From an uncultured Bacteroidia bacterium (lineage in GTDB: Bacteria; Bacteroidota; Bacteroidia; Bacteroidales; ML635J-15), in the NCBI GenBank assembly GCA_902800045.1, contig CADCCZ010000002.1, positions 248,001 to 312,000 on the forward strand: a stretch of 64,000 nt of DNA, written 5' to 3'. Of this stretch, positions 33,957 through 43,234 are shown piece by piece. The notes under the pieces were generated by a model. It ran no database searches and was not told the DNA's origin. It saw only the letters and a program-made list of their open reading frames with translations. A program made the translations under genes and the position numbers. How positions within the stretch are numbered: position 1 is the first letter of the stretch; every line of letters starts with the position of its first letter.

Positions 33957-34568
33957 ATGAAGATTATCTGCATAGGAATGAACTACAAGGCTCACATTGC
34001 CGAGCTGAACCTCCCCTATCCCGAGGCACCGGTTTTCTTTATGAAGCCCGACTCGTCGATACTGAAGGGCAACAAAGTTTTCTTTATTCCCGACTGGACC
34101 GACAATCTGCAGTACGAACTCGAGGTTGTATATCGCATCAGTCGTCTGGGCAAGCACATACAGAAAAAATTTGCCTATCGCTACTACGATGCCGTGGCTC
34201 TTGGTCTCGACCTTACTGCCCGCGACCTGCAGGAAGATTGTCGTCGGCGTGGTCTGCCGTGGGAAATATGCAAGTCGTTCGACGGCTCGGCTGTGCTGTC
34301 GGAATTTGTTCCGCTCGACGAACTGCCCGACAAAAACAGCATCGACTTCCGCCTGCTGCGCAACGACGCAGAGGTGCAACATGGCAATACCTCCGACATG
34401 CTTTTCTCAATCGACGACATAATCGAACACGTGTCGAAATACATGACCCTGAAAATCGGCGACCTTATATACACCGGCACTCCATTGGGAGTTGGCAAAC
34501 TCGAAATCGGCGACAAGCTCAAGGCTTACATGGGCGAACAGAAGCTGATCGACATGAAGGTAAAGTAA
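33957..34568 (+). CDS. Fumarylacetoacetate hydrolase (FAH) family protein
   Basis: The 203-residue protein covers the FAH catalytic fold: ICIGMNYKAHIAEL (residues 4-17), PVFFMKPDSSILKG, the metal-binding ELEVVYRISR (Glu residues near 61-63) with ALGLDLTARDLQ near 80, and IYTGTPLGVGKLEIGD near 172. Relatives include acylpyruvate hydrolase and oxaloacetate decarboxylase (FAHD1), hydratases and isomerases of aromatic catabolism. No catabolic genes are nearby, so a housekeeping acylpyruvate or oxaloacetate role is most likely. A CATCTTTG box (one mismatch) lies at 33926. Confidence 0.88.
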   Translation: MKIICIGMNYKAHIAELNLPYPEAPVFFMKPDSSILKGNKVFFIPDWTDNLQYELEVVYRISRLGKHIQKKFAYRYYDAVALGLDLTARDLQEDCRRRGLPWEICKSFDGSAVLSEFVPLDELPDKNSIDFRLLRNDAEVQHGNTSDMLFSIDDIIEHVSKYMTLKIGDLIYTGTPLGVGKLEIGDKLKAYMGEQKLIDMKVK

Positions 34569-34713
34569 AGATACTGACTTCTATTGGGCAAACCGTCCGG
34601 CTGTTGTAATAATCGTTGCAATTTCTTTGTCAGAAAGGATAATCTGCAATTACAAACGCCTAATTTGTAATTGCAGATTTGTTTTTTGTAAATTGCAATC
34701 CTGCATTTTTGCT

Positions 34714-34721
34714 TATTTTTG
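34714..34721 (+). promoter_or_regulatory. Promoter -7 box (TATTTTTG) of the LytTR gene
   Basis: TATTTTTG, 12 nt before the ATG at 34734. Confidence 0.5.
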
Positions 34722-34733
34722 CAAAAAAAAAGT

Positions 34734-35318
34734 ATGTTCGACATTATCCTAAACATTTCACTTGTACTGCTGTTCCTTACGCTTTCCATTTTTTTAATAG
34801 CAGCAACATTCCCGACAATAAGAAATTTTGTAAAAGGCAAAAACAATAACGACGACGACAGCCGCGACTCTGTTTCCAATCGCATTGCCGACATGGAACG
34901 CCGTATAAGTGCACTCGAACAGCAACTATACATCTCGAAGGAAATTCATATACTTGCAAACGAGAAAGACGAGCCTTCGAAGCAACTGCTCAATATCAAC
35001 AACCTGAAAATCAAGGCTGCATCAATATCTTATATATCGTCGCAGGTGTTCGAGATGGCAGAGGGCGGCGATTCGAGGATAAAAGTAATACATTATTCGG
35101 GCACAACGAAGACCGACTCGGTTTACAGCACTTTCGATGCAATACTCGAACAGCTTACGGGCAACTTCATGCAGATAAACAAGAACCAGATTGTCAACCT
35201 CGACAAGATCCACAAGATTCAGGGCTGCGAAATTTACCTTGCAGGAATGCCGAAACCATTTTTTGTGTCAGAAAACCGCAAGGACGAGTTTGATGTCAGA
35301 ATCGGAAAAATCAATTAG
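34734..35318 (+). CDS. Membrane-anchored LytTR-type DNA-binding protein
   Basis: The 194-residue protein has one N-terminal transmembrane helix (residues 3-25, ILNISLVLLFLTLSIFLIAATF), a charged linker, a short coiled coil (NRIADMERRISALEQQLYI, about residues 46-65) and a C-terminal LytTR domain (about residues 85-190). The LytTR part includes YSTFDAILEQLTGNFMQINKNQIVNLDKIHKIQGCEIYL and the FFVSENRKDEF strand. LytTR domains bind DNA and usually follow a receiver domain. Here none is present, so it is a membrane-tethered transcription factor. Its signal and targets are unknown. Confidence 0.85.
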   Translation: MFDIILNISLVLLFLTLSIFLIAATFPTIRNFVKGKNNNDDDSRDSVSNRIADMERRISALEQQLYISKEIHILANEKDEPSKQLLNINNLKIKAASISYISSQVFEMAEGGDSRIKVIHYSGTTKTDSVYSTFDAILEQLTGNFMQINKNQIVNLDKIHKIQGCEIYLAGMPKPFFVSENRKDEFDVRIGKIN

Positions 35319-35497
35319 CATTTTACATACCCGTTAAATTGCAAATTACAAAATTCGAGTATCAGATATCGTTTTTGAAGCATCTGTTTACAAGCTCCAC
35401 ATTACATTCATGCAAATAAGCCACATTTGCTCCGTCAAAAAAATTATTAATCTAAAACCGACGGGGCCGCATGGTATATAACTCGGCACAATGTAAA

Positions 35498-35980
35498 ATG
35501 AAAAGAAGTTTATTTTTTGTTATTGGCGTTATGATTGCATTGGTATTTGCTTCAGGATGTACAAAAACGGTTACACAAAGCAGTATTCACGAAATCACCA
35601 TTACCTTTGATAATGCAGCAGGCAATCAGCTCGCAACAAAAGCCACAAACGAGCTCAGTTCATATTTCAGCTCTAGAGATGCTATTATCGCATACATTTA
35701 CATTGGCAATTCATCTGGAGAAGAGATGTGGATGCCACTCCCATTGCTCAACGGCACAGAATCATACGAGTATGCATATACCGATAATGGTATATTTGCA
35801 TTCACTGCTGATGCAGGAGATGGCTATACATGGACAAATAATTTCTCAAAGAAATATAGAATTATTAAGATACCGAATATCGCAGTTGTCTCAAAGTCGG
35901 TTGAAGAACTCAGGGCATCAGACTACAATACAGTCGTGAAAGAACTGAACCTTTACGAGGCTCCAATAATAAGGAAATAA
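35498..35980 (+). CDS. Lipoprotein, uncharacterised
   Basis: The 160-residue protein has a lipoprotein signal MKRSLFFVIGVMIALVFASGC (Cys21). The mature part is mixed alpha/beta with ITITFDNAAGNQLATKATNELSSYFSSRDAIIAYIYI and GYTWTNNFSKKYRIIKIPNIAVVSK, a beta-sandwich-like layout, but no family is recognised. The ATG at 35498 is used because the lipoprotein signal begins there. It has its own terminator at 36001. Confidence 0.75.
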   Translation: MKRSLFFVIGVMIALVFASGCTKTVTQSSIHEITITFDNAAGNQLATKATNELSSYFSSRDAIIAYIYIGNSSGEEMWMPLPLLNGTESYEYAYTDNGIFAFTADAGDGYTWTNNFSKKYRIIKIPNIAVVSKSVEELRASDYNTVVKELNLYEAPIIRK

Positions 35981-36000
35981 GTAATTTTAGTATCAACAAT

Positions 36001-36028
36001 AAAAAAGGCGCAAATGCGCCTTTTTTTG
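36001..36028. terminator. Bidirectional terminator between convergent genes
   Basis: AAAAAAGGCGCA/TGCGCCTTTTTTT: a 12 bp stem including the A/T runs with a 3 nt loop. It lies between the lipoprotein gene (+) and the flippase gene (-) and can serve both. Confidence 0.9.
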
Positions 36029-36036
36029 TTATACCA

Positions 36037-37347
36037 TTATATTACAATGCTTACGGCAAGACATACAGCCAAAAGGATTGTGTAGTACATGAATATTTTT
36101 GTATCGAGATATTGGCTTGGCCTTATGCCGTAGAGCGACTTGACTACCGATACAAGCACAACCTTTTCGACAATGTTGCCGACAAGAAAAGCTATGGCAA
36201 TGCCTACAATTCCAATGAAATTCATAAGCACAAGTCCCAGCACAATGTTGACCAATATATTTATCGATGCTGCCGCAAGTATAGGACGGCTTTGCCTCTT
36301 GCCTACAAGTATGCTTTCGGGCACTATGAACCTGAAAATGGCAGCGAAGCAATAGATGTTAAAAATAAATGCACTTTCGTAGAAATCTTCGTTGAAAACC
36401 AGCGGATACAAGAACTTGCTTGTAATTATGGCAACCATTGCAACAGGTATGCAAATGTGCATAATATGCTTGCTTTCGCGTTTGAGGTTCTCGATTACCT
36501 CGCCCATGTCCCTGTTGTTAGCTATACGTGCCGAAAAGGCCTCCGACAATGCTACTGCAGGCAGAAGTATCAGCGGAAATTCTTTTGCTCCATAGCGGAA
36601 CTGGGCGTAAGTGCCTTCATCGAACTTATAGGCAACGAGAAAACTATCAGCATATTGTATTCCTTTTACAATCAGCACACTAAGCACAAACGGCGCAGAT
36701 AATCTCAAAAATATTCCAATGTACTTCCCCGATATTTTTAATCGCGAGAATCTTAAAACCGCTATTACAAGCCAGGCAAATTTTATTGCCGTCACCAGCA
36801 GAAGTCCGTACAGACCATAGCCAAGGTCGTCGGTATAAATTACAGGAATTGTAACCGCCAGAATCTGCAACGTGAACACTATGGCTCCATAAACGGCTAT
36901 CCTGCAAGGCCTATTTTCGATAAGGTATATGTATTCTACCAAATTGGCGGGACACGACAGTACTATATATGCCAAAAGTATTTTTAAATATGGTATACGT
37001 CCCCCGCTGAAACCGACAAAACAAGCAATCTGCGACTGGAGCAGAAAAACGCCAAGCGCAGTAATCACCGCTAAAACCATGAAGATAAGGAAGATATTAA
37101 AATATGCTTCCGATTTCCGGTTACTATTTTCTTGCTTGAGCGACAGCATTGTCTGTAGCATTCCTCCTGTCCAGAAGAAGCACGATGCCCCCGAAATAAG
37201 CAGAAAAGTCTCGTAGGTTCCAATCTGGCTAATACCTATGCTGGTCTTCGACAGTACGATGCCGATAAGCAGCAGCGCAACAAAGCGGAACAACTGCAGA
37301 AACTGCAGTGCCCTTACGCTGGTTAGGTATTTGGCTATTACCGACAC
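36037..37347 (-). CDS. Polysaccharide/oligosaccharide flippase (Wzx-like, MOP superfamily)
   Basis: The 436-residue protein has 12-14 predicted transmembrane helices and only short loops, typical of MVF/Wzx exporters that flip lipid-linked glycans. No polymerase or glycosyltransferase gene adjoins it; riboflavin synthase is immediately upstream (3 bp). The best start is GTG at 37347, since no ATG or TTG precedes the first helix. Its substrate is unknown. Confidence 0.85.
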   Translation of the reverse strand: MSVIAKYLTSVRALQFLQLFRFVALLLIGIVLSKTSIGISQIGTYETFLLISGASCFFWTGGMLQTMLSLKQENSNRKSEAYFNIFLIFMVLAVITALGVFLLQSQIACFVGFSGGRIPYLKILLAYIVLSCPANLVEYIYLIENRPCRIAVYGAIVFTLQILAVTIPVIYTDDLGYGLYGLLLVTAIKFAWLVIAVLRFSRLKISGKYIGIFLRLSAPFVLSVLIVKGIQYADSFLVAYKFDEGTYAQFRYGAKEFPLILLPAVALSEAFSARIANNRDMGEVIENLKRESKHIMHICIPVAMVAIITSKFLYPLVFNEDFYESAFIFNIYCFAAIFRFIVPESILVGKRQSRPILAAASINILVNIVLGLVLMNFIGIVGIAIAFLVGNIVEKVVLVSVVKSLYGIRPSQYLDTKIFMYYTILLAVCLAVSIVI

Positions 37348-37350
37348 TTT

Positions 37351-37962
37351 CTATTTGCCAAGATTTTCGAGGTAGCCTGCCATAATCTTCTGTATGTACT
37401 TTCCGATTATGTCGAACTCGAGATTTACAATTGTTCCGACCTTGAAGCAGTGGAAATTTGTAACCTGATATGTGTACGGTATTATCGATACAGAGAAAGT
37501 ATTTGCCTTCGAGTTTACAACCGTGAGGCTCACACCATTGACCGACACCGAACCTTTTTCGACAGTTATATTGCCTTTCGACTTGTCGTACTCGAAGGTG
37601 TAGTACCAGCTGCCACCGTTTTCGGTAACATCGATGCACTTGGCTGTCTGGTCAACGTGACCCTGTACCATGTGGCCGTCGAGGAGTTTGTCCATGGTCA
37701 TGCTACGCTCGATGTTTACCTCATCGCCGATATTGAGCAGTCCGAGGTTCGACTTGTCGAGGGTTTCCTTCATTGCCGTAACCTTGTAGGTCTTGGTCGG
37801 CTTGTCGATTTCAACTACGGTAAGGCATACGCCGTTGTGTGCAACGCTCTGGTCGATGCGAAGCTGGTCGCCAAACGAGCAGGTAAAATAAAAATGAATA
37901 TTACTCTGTTCCTTCTCGATTCTGACCAATTTTGCGGTTTCTTCTACTATTCCTGAAAACAT
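37351..37962 (-). CDS. ribE: Riboflavin synthase, alpha subunit
   Basis: The 203-residue protein has the tandem lumazine-binding repeats. The first begins MFSGIVEETAKLVRIE with VAHNGVCLTVVEI near 40, and the second has MVQGHVDQTAKCI near 98 and VSVNGVSLTVVN near 137. Two molecules of 6,7-dimethyl-8-ribityllumazine are dismutated to riboflavin. The full length fits the family (about 200 residues). A TACTTTTG -7 box lies 20 nt upstream. The flippase gene follows 3 bp downstream. Other rib genes are not in the window. Confidence 0.95.
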   Translation of the reverse strand: MFSGIVEETAKLVRIEKEQSNIHFYFTCSFGDQLRIDQSVAHNGVCLTVVEIDKPTKTYKVTAMKETLDKSNLGLLNIGDEVNIERSMTMDKLLDGHMVQGHVDQTAKCIDVTENGGSWYYTFEYDKSKGNITVEKGSVSVNGVSLTVVNSKANTFSVSIIPYTYQVTNFHCFKVGTIVNLEFDIIGKYIQKIMAGYLENLGK

Positions 37963-37982
37963 AATTCGAATTATTTTTTTTG

Positions 37983-37990
37983 CAAAAGTA
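37983..37990 (-). promoter_or_regulatory. Promoter -7 box (TACTTTTG) of ribE
   Basis: TACTTTTG on the minus strand, 20 nt before the ribE ATG. Confidence 0.55.
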
Positions 37991-38040
37991 CAATATTATT
38001 TACGATTTGATAATTCAAGGGTTCGATGATTTGATAATTC

Positions 38041-38092
38041 GATTGTTAATTATCAATTGTTAATTGTCAATTATCCATTGTCCATTGTCATT
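38041..38092. repeat. AATTGTCCATTG simple-repeat block overlapping the rsmE 3' end
   Basis: Units of GTTAATTATCAATTGTTAATTGTCAATTATCCATTGTCCATTGTCA type. On the minus strand the block supplies the last residues (TMDNG) and the stop codon of rsmE. Confidence 0.75.
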
Positions 38093-38790
38093 TGATTTAC
38101 AATCGACACAATGTCGCAAGCCACCAATGCAGCCGTTTCGGTACGCAGACGGCTATTGCCCAAAGTCACAGGCGTATATTTTTGCAATGCCGCCTCGATT
38201 TCGTCGTGCGAAAAATCGCCTTCGGGACCAATAAGCACAGTCACCGATGTTTTCGGCTTCACGACATCGGCAAGATAGATACGCTTGCCATCGTCCTCGC
38301 AATGAGCGACAAATTTCTGCTCCGAGCAGTCGTTTTTGACAAAATCGGAAAACTTCACAGCCTCGTTAACTATCGGATGATAAGCCTTGTACGACTGCTT
38401 CATGGCCGCCTCCACTATGCGGTTCATACGGTCGGTCTTCACAACCTTGCGTTCCGAATTGTGACAGATTATTGGCGTAATCTCCGAAATTCCTATCTCG
38501 GTAGCCTTCTCGAGAAACCATTCCATGCGGTCCATGTTTTTGGTCGGCGCAATGGCGATGTGCAAGCGATACGGCAGCTTGTTGTATTCAGCTATTGTTT
38601 CCACTACCTGTACCGTAGTGCGTTTATGGTCAATGGTTTCAATCTGCGAACGGTGCAAATTTCCTTGTCCGTCGGCAATGAAGATTTCGTCGCCTGGCTT
38701 TAGCCTGAGCACACGCGCACAATGGTTCGATTCCTCCTCACTGAGAGTGTGAAACTGACCCGAAATTGTATTGTCGTAAAAGAATCTCAT
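38071..38790 (-). CDS. rsmE: 16S rRNA (uracil1498-N3)-methyltransferase RsmE
   Basis: The 239-residue SPOUT-type enzyme has an N-terminal PUA-like domain ([43 protein letters not shown]) and a C-terminal knotted methyltransferase domain. The latter shows KATEIGISEITPIICHNSERK near 95, VLIGPEGDFSHDEIEAAL near 192 and the knot segment LGNSRLRTETAALVACDIVS. It methylates N3 of U1498 in 16S rRNA. The last residues are encoded by a simple repeat. Its start shares one base with the stop of the ABC gene (TGATG), so the two are coupled. Confidence 0.93.
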   Translation of the reverse strand: MRFFYDNTISGQFHTLSEEESNHCARVLRLKPGDEIFIADGQGNLHRSQIETIDHKRTTVQVVETIAEYNKLPYRLHIAIAPTKNMDRMEWFLEKATEIGISEITPIICHNSERKVVKTDRMNRIVEAAMKQSYKAYHPIVNEAVKFSDFVKNDCSEQKFVAHCEDDGKRIYLADVVKPKTSVTVLIGPEGDFSHDEIEAALQKYTPVTLGNSRLRTETAALVACDIVSIVNQMTMDNG

Positions 38791-39440
38791 CAGCGTATCT
38801 CCCCGTCCGAAATGGTAAACATGCGGTCGGTAAGACGTGCATGCTCCTCGTTGTGCGTTACTATGACAAATGTCTGCTTGAAATTCTCGCGCAGGTCGAA
38901 AATAATCTTGTACAAGTCGCGGGCATTCTGCGAGTCGAGGTTACCCGAAGGCTCGTCGGCAAGCACCACCGATGGATTGTTTATCAATGCCCGGGCAATG
39001 GCCACACGTTGTTTTTCGCCACCCGACAATTCCGAAGGTTTGTGTTCGCTACGTTCGCGCACGTTGAGAGCCTCTAGCAGTTCGAGTGCACGTGCACGGG
39101 TTTCCTTCTTGCTTTTTCCGCCAATAAAGGCCGGTATGCAGACATTCTCGAGGGCTGTAAATTCGGGAAGTAGCTGGTGGAACTGGAACACAAATCCAAT
39201 GTGCGAATTGCGGAACGCCGAAAGTTTCTTTTCGCCGAGCGCAAAGGTATCGATGCCGTCGATTAGCACCTTCCCCGAATCCGGCTTCAGCAAGGTGCCG
39301 ACAATCTGCAGCAAGGTCGTCTTCCCTGCCCCGCTTGCGCCAAGTATCGACACAATCTCCGACTTTCCGATGTGCAGGTCAATGCCCTTCAACACACGTA
39401 GCGAGCCGTACGATTTGGTTATGTTTTGTACTTCAATCAT
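38790..39440 (-). CDS. ABC transporter ATP-binding protein (LolD-like)
   Basis: The 216-residue ATPase has Walker [10 protein letters not shown] near 36-44, Q-loop [16 protein letters not shown], signature [15 protein letters not shown] near 140, Walker [16 protein letters not shown] near 160 and H-loop VTHNEEHA. Sequence and length fit the LolD/MacB ATPase group that powers lipoprotein release or mechanotransmission. No LolC/E or MacB permease gene is next to it. The ATG at 39440 is chosen because [12 protein letters not shown] is the conserved N-terminus. Confidence 0.88.
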   Translation of the reverse strand: MIEVQNITKSYGSLRVLKGIDLHIGKSEIVSILGASGAGKTTLLQIVGTLLKPDSGKVLIDGIDTFALGEKKLSAFRNSHIGFVFQFHQLLPEFTALENVCIPAFIGGKSKKETRARALELLEALNVRERSEHKPSELSGGEKQRVAIARALINNPSVVLADEPSGNLDSQNARDLYKIIFDLRENFKQTFVIVTHNEEHARLTDRMFTISDGEIR

Positions 39441-39466
39441 CAGTGCAAAATTTTGCCGTAAAAATA

Positions 39467-39474
39467 CAAAAATA
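39467..39474 (-). promoter_or_regulatory. Promoter -7 box (TATTTTTG) of the LolD-like/rsmE operon
   Basis: TATTTTTG on the minus strand, 26 nt before the ATG at 39440. Confidence 0.5.
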
Positions 39475-39619
39475 TAGTTTCGGGGCAATATCAAAATATG
39501 GGCAACATGATAGGCATTGCAGATTCTGATTTTTATAATATCCATTTAAATGATAATCAACATAATAGTCCTTAACTTATAAATATATGTTAAAAAAAAA
39601 TTATTGCTCATTTTTTACA

Positions 39620-39627
39620 TAATTTTG
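39620..39627 (+). promoter_or_regulatory. Promoter -7 box (TAATTTTG) of the TonB receptor operon
   Basis: TAATTTTG, 33 nt before the ATG at 39661. Confidence 0.5.
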
Positions 39628-39660
39628 CAATACTTTTCTGTTATCGCACAAAATTAGATA

Positions 39661-42081
39661 ATGAGGATAAAAAAACATTTTAATACAATAATTCTTCTAT
39701 TACTCTCTTGCTCGCTTTTTTCGCAGAAGATAAGCATAAGTGGCTATGTTACCGACGCCAAGACTGGCGACAGGCTTATTGATGCCGTTGTGTTCGATAC
39801 TATTTCGAAAGTCGGAACATACGCCAACGAGCATGGTTTCTACAGCTTGAGTGTAAGCAGCGATTCGGCAGTATTGGAGGTTTCGTATATCGGATATTCT
39901 ACCATATACAGAATAGTGGGCAAAGGTGATAACAGCAATGTGAACTTTTCCCTCGAACCTTCGATAATGCTTGGCGAAGTGGTGATAAGCGACAAGGCCA
40001 TTTCTCTTCACAAAGATATGGGAGCTATGTCGCTGACACCTGCCGAGGTAAAATCGCTGCCAAGCCTGGCTGGCGAGCAGGATGTAATACGTACCATGCA
40101 GCTTTTGCCGGGAATTGGCGCTGGCGGCGACGGCAACAGTAACATATTTGTCCGCGGTGGCGACGACAGCCAGAACCTGATTTTGCTCGATGGCGTACAA
40201 CTTTATGGCATCAATCATTTATATGGTTTTCTGTCCATTTTCAATGGCAATGCACTATCCCGACTTAAAGTGTATAGCGGTGGTTTTCCTGCAAGGTACG
40301 GCGGACGACTTTCGTCGGTGGTCGATGTCCGCACAAGGGACGGCAACCGCAACGGGTTACATGGAAATGTGTCGGTAGGATTAGTGGCATCGAATGTCCT
40401 TGTAGAAGGTCCAATCCTGAAGGGACGCACTTCGTTTATGGTATCGGCACGAAGGACATTGATCGATTTGACTGGCTTTCCAATTTATAATGCTATCGTC
40501 CGTAAATTAACCGAGCCGTTACCGGACAAAAAACTTGCGCAATCATATTATTTTTACGATACGAACTTAAAGCTAAGCCATACTTTTAAAAATGATGACA
40601 AACTTGCTTTGTCGTTTTATATGGGCGACGACCGCTACTATCAGGAGCAGATTATGCAAAATGGATATGGACACAAAACAGTACACAAATGGGGGAACAT
40701 TGCAGCCAATGCCATGTGGACACATTCGTATGGCAAGAAATTGTTCTCCGAGTTGTCGCTTTCGTATGGACGATATAGGGGCAAGATGTTTGAAAGCAAT
40801 TTAATGTATTATATAAGCAACATATTATATGGTGGTATTAGTATCGTAACCGATTCTATAGTAGAAGGCAATGATTCGGAGTTTACAAACCGTTTGCAGG
40901 ACATTATGCTTCGCATGGACTGGGACTGGAAAATTGATGCGCATAACGATTTAAGGTTTGGTTTTAATTGCCAGAGCATATTCTTTAATCCTGGAAATAC
41001 TTTTATACATAATTATGTAAATTTGGCAAATAATGGTGTTATAATTGGAGGAACCTATATTCAACCAGAAAAACATGAAGTAATATTTAGCATGCCTGGT
41101 ACCATATCAGGAGATGGCTACATATATGCAGAGGACGAAATGAAATATGGCAGATTCGAAGCAAATATCGGCTTAAACTTGTCAGGCTATTTGGTCGGGG
41201 GGAAATTATATCCTAAGGTTCAACCGCGATTGCAGATGAAAGTAAATGCAGCCAAAGGAGTTTCTTTCCTGGCTTCTTATACCGAGATGACTCAGAATGT
41301 GCATCTTCTGTCGCATAATTCATTGGGGTTGTCGCTCGATGCATGGTTGCCGTCAACCTCAAATATAAAGCCTATGTATGCACGGCAGGTGGCAGCCGGA
41401 ATCGACTGGCAGTTTGCACGGCAGTTCGGCATCAGCCTCGATGGCTACTACAAGACCATGTCGAATCTGATAGAATACAAAGAGGGTATAAACGGTCTGG
41501 AAAAGCAGACCGACTGGGAAAGTCTTGTGTCAATAGGCAAAGGCAATGCTTATGGATTGGAGTTTCTCTTTAAGAAAAAATCGGGCGTTGTATCGGGTTG
41601 GATTTCATACACATATTCGCGGAGCATTCGTCAGTTTGAAAGCCTCAACCATGGTCAGCCATTTCCATATAGGTATGACCGTCCGCACAACCTATCGGTT
41701 GTCGCAATATGGAACGTGTGCGACTGGGTAAATATTTCTGCTACATGGGTTTATTATACAGGTGCAGCCTATACCATGCCAGCCACTTATTATCCACTTA
41801 TGTGTCCAGATGGCAGCGATACAGGAGGAATTGTAAAGGAATATCCGCCACGCAACAGTTATCGTATGCCCGACTACCATAGGCTTGATGTAAGCGCAAG
41901 TTTCACCAAGAAGAAAAAGCATGGCACAAACATTTGGAGTGTAGGCGTTTATAACCTCTACAACAGGAAAAATCCTTATTATATGTATCCAGACAAAGAC
42001 GACTATACTGGCAAAACCTACATGAAATATGTATGTATTTTCCCTATTATGCCATTTGTTAATTATGAATTTAAATTTTAG
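39661..42081 (+). CDS. TonB-dependent receptor with carboxypeptidase-regulatory-like N-domain
   Basis: The 806-residue protein has a signal peptide (residues 1-21, LFSQ), a CarboxypepD_reg-like Ig domain (ISGYVTDAKTGDRLIDAVVFD...YVSYIGYS, about 25-100), a plug domain (AGEQDVIRTMQLLPGI..NIFVRGGDDSQNLILLDGVQLYG, about 130-240) and a 22-strand barrel ending FVNYEFKF. It takes up a ligand across the outer membrane with TonB energy. There is no SusD partner; a DUF4249 lipoprotein follows 3 bp later. This pairing is recurrent in Bacteroidota, and the substrate is unknown. Confidence 0.9.
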   Translation: MRIKKHFNTIILLLLSCSLFSQKISISGYVTDAKTGDRLIDAVVFDTISKVGTYANEHGFYSLSVSSDSAVLEVSYIGYSTIYRIVGKGDNSNVNFSLEPSIMLGEVVISDKAISLHKDMGAMSLTPAEVKSLPSLAGEQDVIRTMQLLPGIGAGGDGNSNIFVRGGDDSQNLILLDGVQLYGINHLYGFLSIFNGNALSRLKVYSGGFPARYGGRLSSVVDVRTRDGNRNGLHGNVSVGLVASNVLVEGPILKGRTSFMVSARRTLIDLTGFPIYNAIVRKLTEPLPDKKLAQSYYFYDTNLKLSHTFKNDDKLALSFYMGDDRYYQEQIMQNGYGHKTVHKWGNIAANAMWTHSYGKKLFSELSLSYGRYRGKMFESNLMYYISNILYGGISIVTDSIVEGNDSEFTNRLQDIMLRMDWDWKIDAHNDLRFGFNCQSIFFNPGNTFIHNYVNLANNGVIIGGTYIQPEKHEVIFSMPGTISGDGYIYAEDEMKYGRFEANIGLNLSGYLVGGKLYPKVQPRLQMKVNAAKGVSFLASYTEMTQNVHLLSHNSLGLSLDAWLPSTSNIKPMYARQVAAGIDWQFARQFGISLDGYYKTMSNLIEYKEGINGLEKQTDWESLVSIGKGNAYGLEFLFKKKSGVVSGWISYTYSRSIRQFESLNHGQPFPYRYDRPHNLSVVAIWNVCDWVNISATWVYYTGAAYTMPATYYPLMCPDGSDTGGIVKEYPPRNSYRMPDYHRLDVSASFTKKKKHGTNIWSVGVYNLYNRKNPYYMYPDKDDYTGKTYMKYVCIFPIMPFVNYEFKF

Positions 42082-42084
42082 GAA

Positions 42085-43068
42085 ATGAAGAGGTGCGTCA
42101 TATATTTGTTTGTTCTAATGATGGTTTTTTCGTCGTGCGAGAAGACGGTTGATTACAATATTGACGATGGAATGGTAAAGCCTGTAGTATATGCTTTCCT
42201 TGCAGACGATAAGGCTACGGTACGTCTTTTCTGGAGTTCTTCGTATGTATCAGACAACGACGAACCCGAAATAAACGATGCAAAGATTGCACTTTATGAG
42301 GACAAAAACATATTAGGCACATTGTCGCTTGTTTCGGATGGTGTATATGAGTTGACAGGGATATGTCCAAAGGCGAATACGGAATACTCGATAGCTATAG
42401 ATGTTCCGGGGTATGATTCGACTATCGTGGCGAAAACGACAATGCCATCGCAGGTGTCTGCAAGTTTCTCATTTATTAAAGAACCAGTTTATGAATATGA
42501 TACGGTTTATTATAAAGATAAACTGAATCTAGTTTTTGATGATCCAGTAGGCTTGGTCAACTATTATTGGTACAACGTAGATATGATTAAGTATTGGGAT
42601 GAAGAAGAATATTTCGAAAAAGCAGAAATTACGTTGCCAAAGAATTGGGGTGATAATAGTTACACATTAATGTTCACTATATTTGAAAAAACAAGCACAG
42701 GCGGCTATTGCAACATTATGTTTCACGACAAATATATTGATGGCACCAGATACGAATATGAGGTAGGTCTTGGCAAATATAAAATTTATAATCCTGATTA
42801 TGACCCCGACCTCTATGGTTCCTTAAATCCTGGGGAAAATGACTTGTATCTTGTAGTTGATTCTGCCTACATTGTTCCGCATTTCAGAGCTGTGAATTAC
42901 GACTACTACAAATTTTATTGCGATGCTTTGGGACAACCAGCTATTGGGTTAAGTGCATCGGAAGCCAATTATGTGTACAGCAATGTGGAAAATGGCTATG
43001 GTATCTTTGGTGCATATTGCGAAGTCTCAGATACTATATGTGTACATAGGACGACTGATTCAAAGTAA
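42085..43068 (+). CDS. DUF4249 family lipoprotein
   Basis: The 327-residue lipoprotein has a signal ending VFSSC (Cys18). It then shows the DUF4249 pattern: KPVVYAFLADDKATVRLFWSSSY, INDAKIALYEDKN, YELTGICPKANTEYSIAIDVPGYDSTIVAKTTMP, and a C-terminal DYYKFYCDALGQPAIGLSASEANYVYSNVENGYGIFGAY. Residues near 25-130 form an Ig-like domain. It is probably the surface or periplasmic partner of the receptor encoded 3 bp upstream. The protein's ligand is not known. Confidence 0.85.
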   Translation: MKRCVIYLFVLMMVFSSCEKTVDYNIDDGMVKPVVYAFLADDKATVRLFWSSSYVSDNDEPEINDAKIALYEDKNILGTLSLVSDGVYELTGICPKANTEYSIAIDVPGYDSTIVAKTTMPSQVSASFSFIKEPVYEYDTVYYKDKLNLVFDDPVGLVNYYWYNVDMIKYWDEEEYFEKAEITLPKNWGDNSYTLMFTIFEKTSTGGYCNIMFHDKYIDGTRYEYEVGLGKYKIYNPDYDPDLYGSLNPGENDLYLVVDSAYIVPHFRAVNYDYYKFYCDALGQPAIGLSASEANYVYSNVENGYGIFGAYCEVSDTICVHRTTDSK

Positions 43069-43099
43069 ATATATTTTCTGAAACCACACAATAAGGAAA

Positions 43100-43136
43100 G
43101 GCAGATGCATTTTGTGTCTGCCGTTCTTATTGTTTT
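43100..43136 (+). terminator. Probable terminator of the TonB receptor operon
   Basis: Stem GGCAGA/TCTGCC with an 11 nt loop followed by a T-rich GTTCTTATTGTTTTT, 32 bp after the DUF4249 stop. Confidence 0.55.
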
Positions 43137-43222
43137 TCCTACTACAATATTCCACCTAAAATTCCGTTATTACTAACGATTTTTTTATTAAAAAATTAAG
43201 TATTTTAAATAACTAAATTGTA

Positions 43223-43230
43223 TATCTTTG
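43223..43230 (+). promoter_or_regulatory. Promoter -7 box (TATCTTTG) abutting the bamD start
   Basis: TATCTTTG with 4 nt (CAAG) between it and the bamD ATG, the same spacing as at tgt. A leaderless or nearly leaderless mRNA is implied. Confidence 0.55.
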
Positions 43231-43234
43231 CAAG

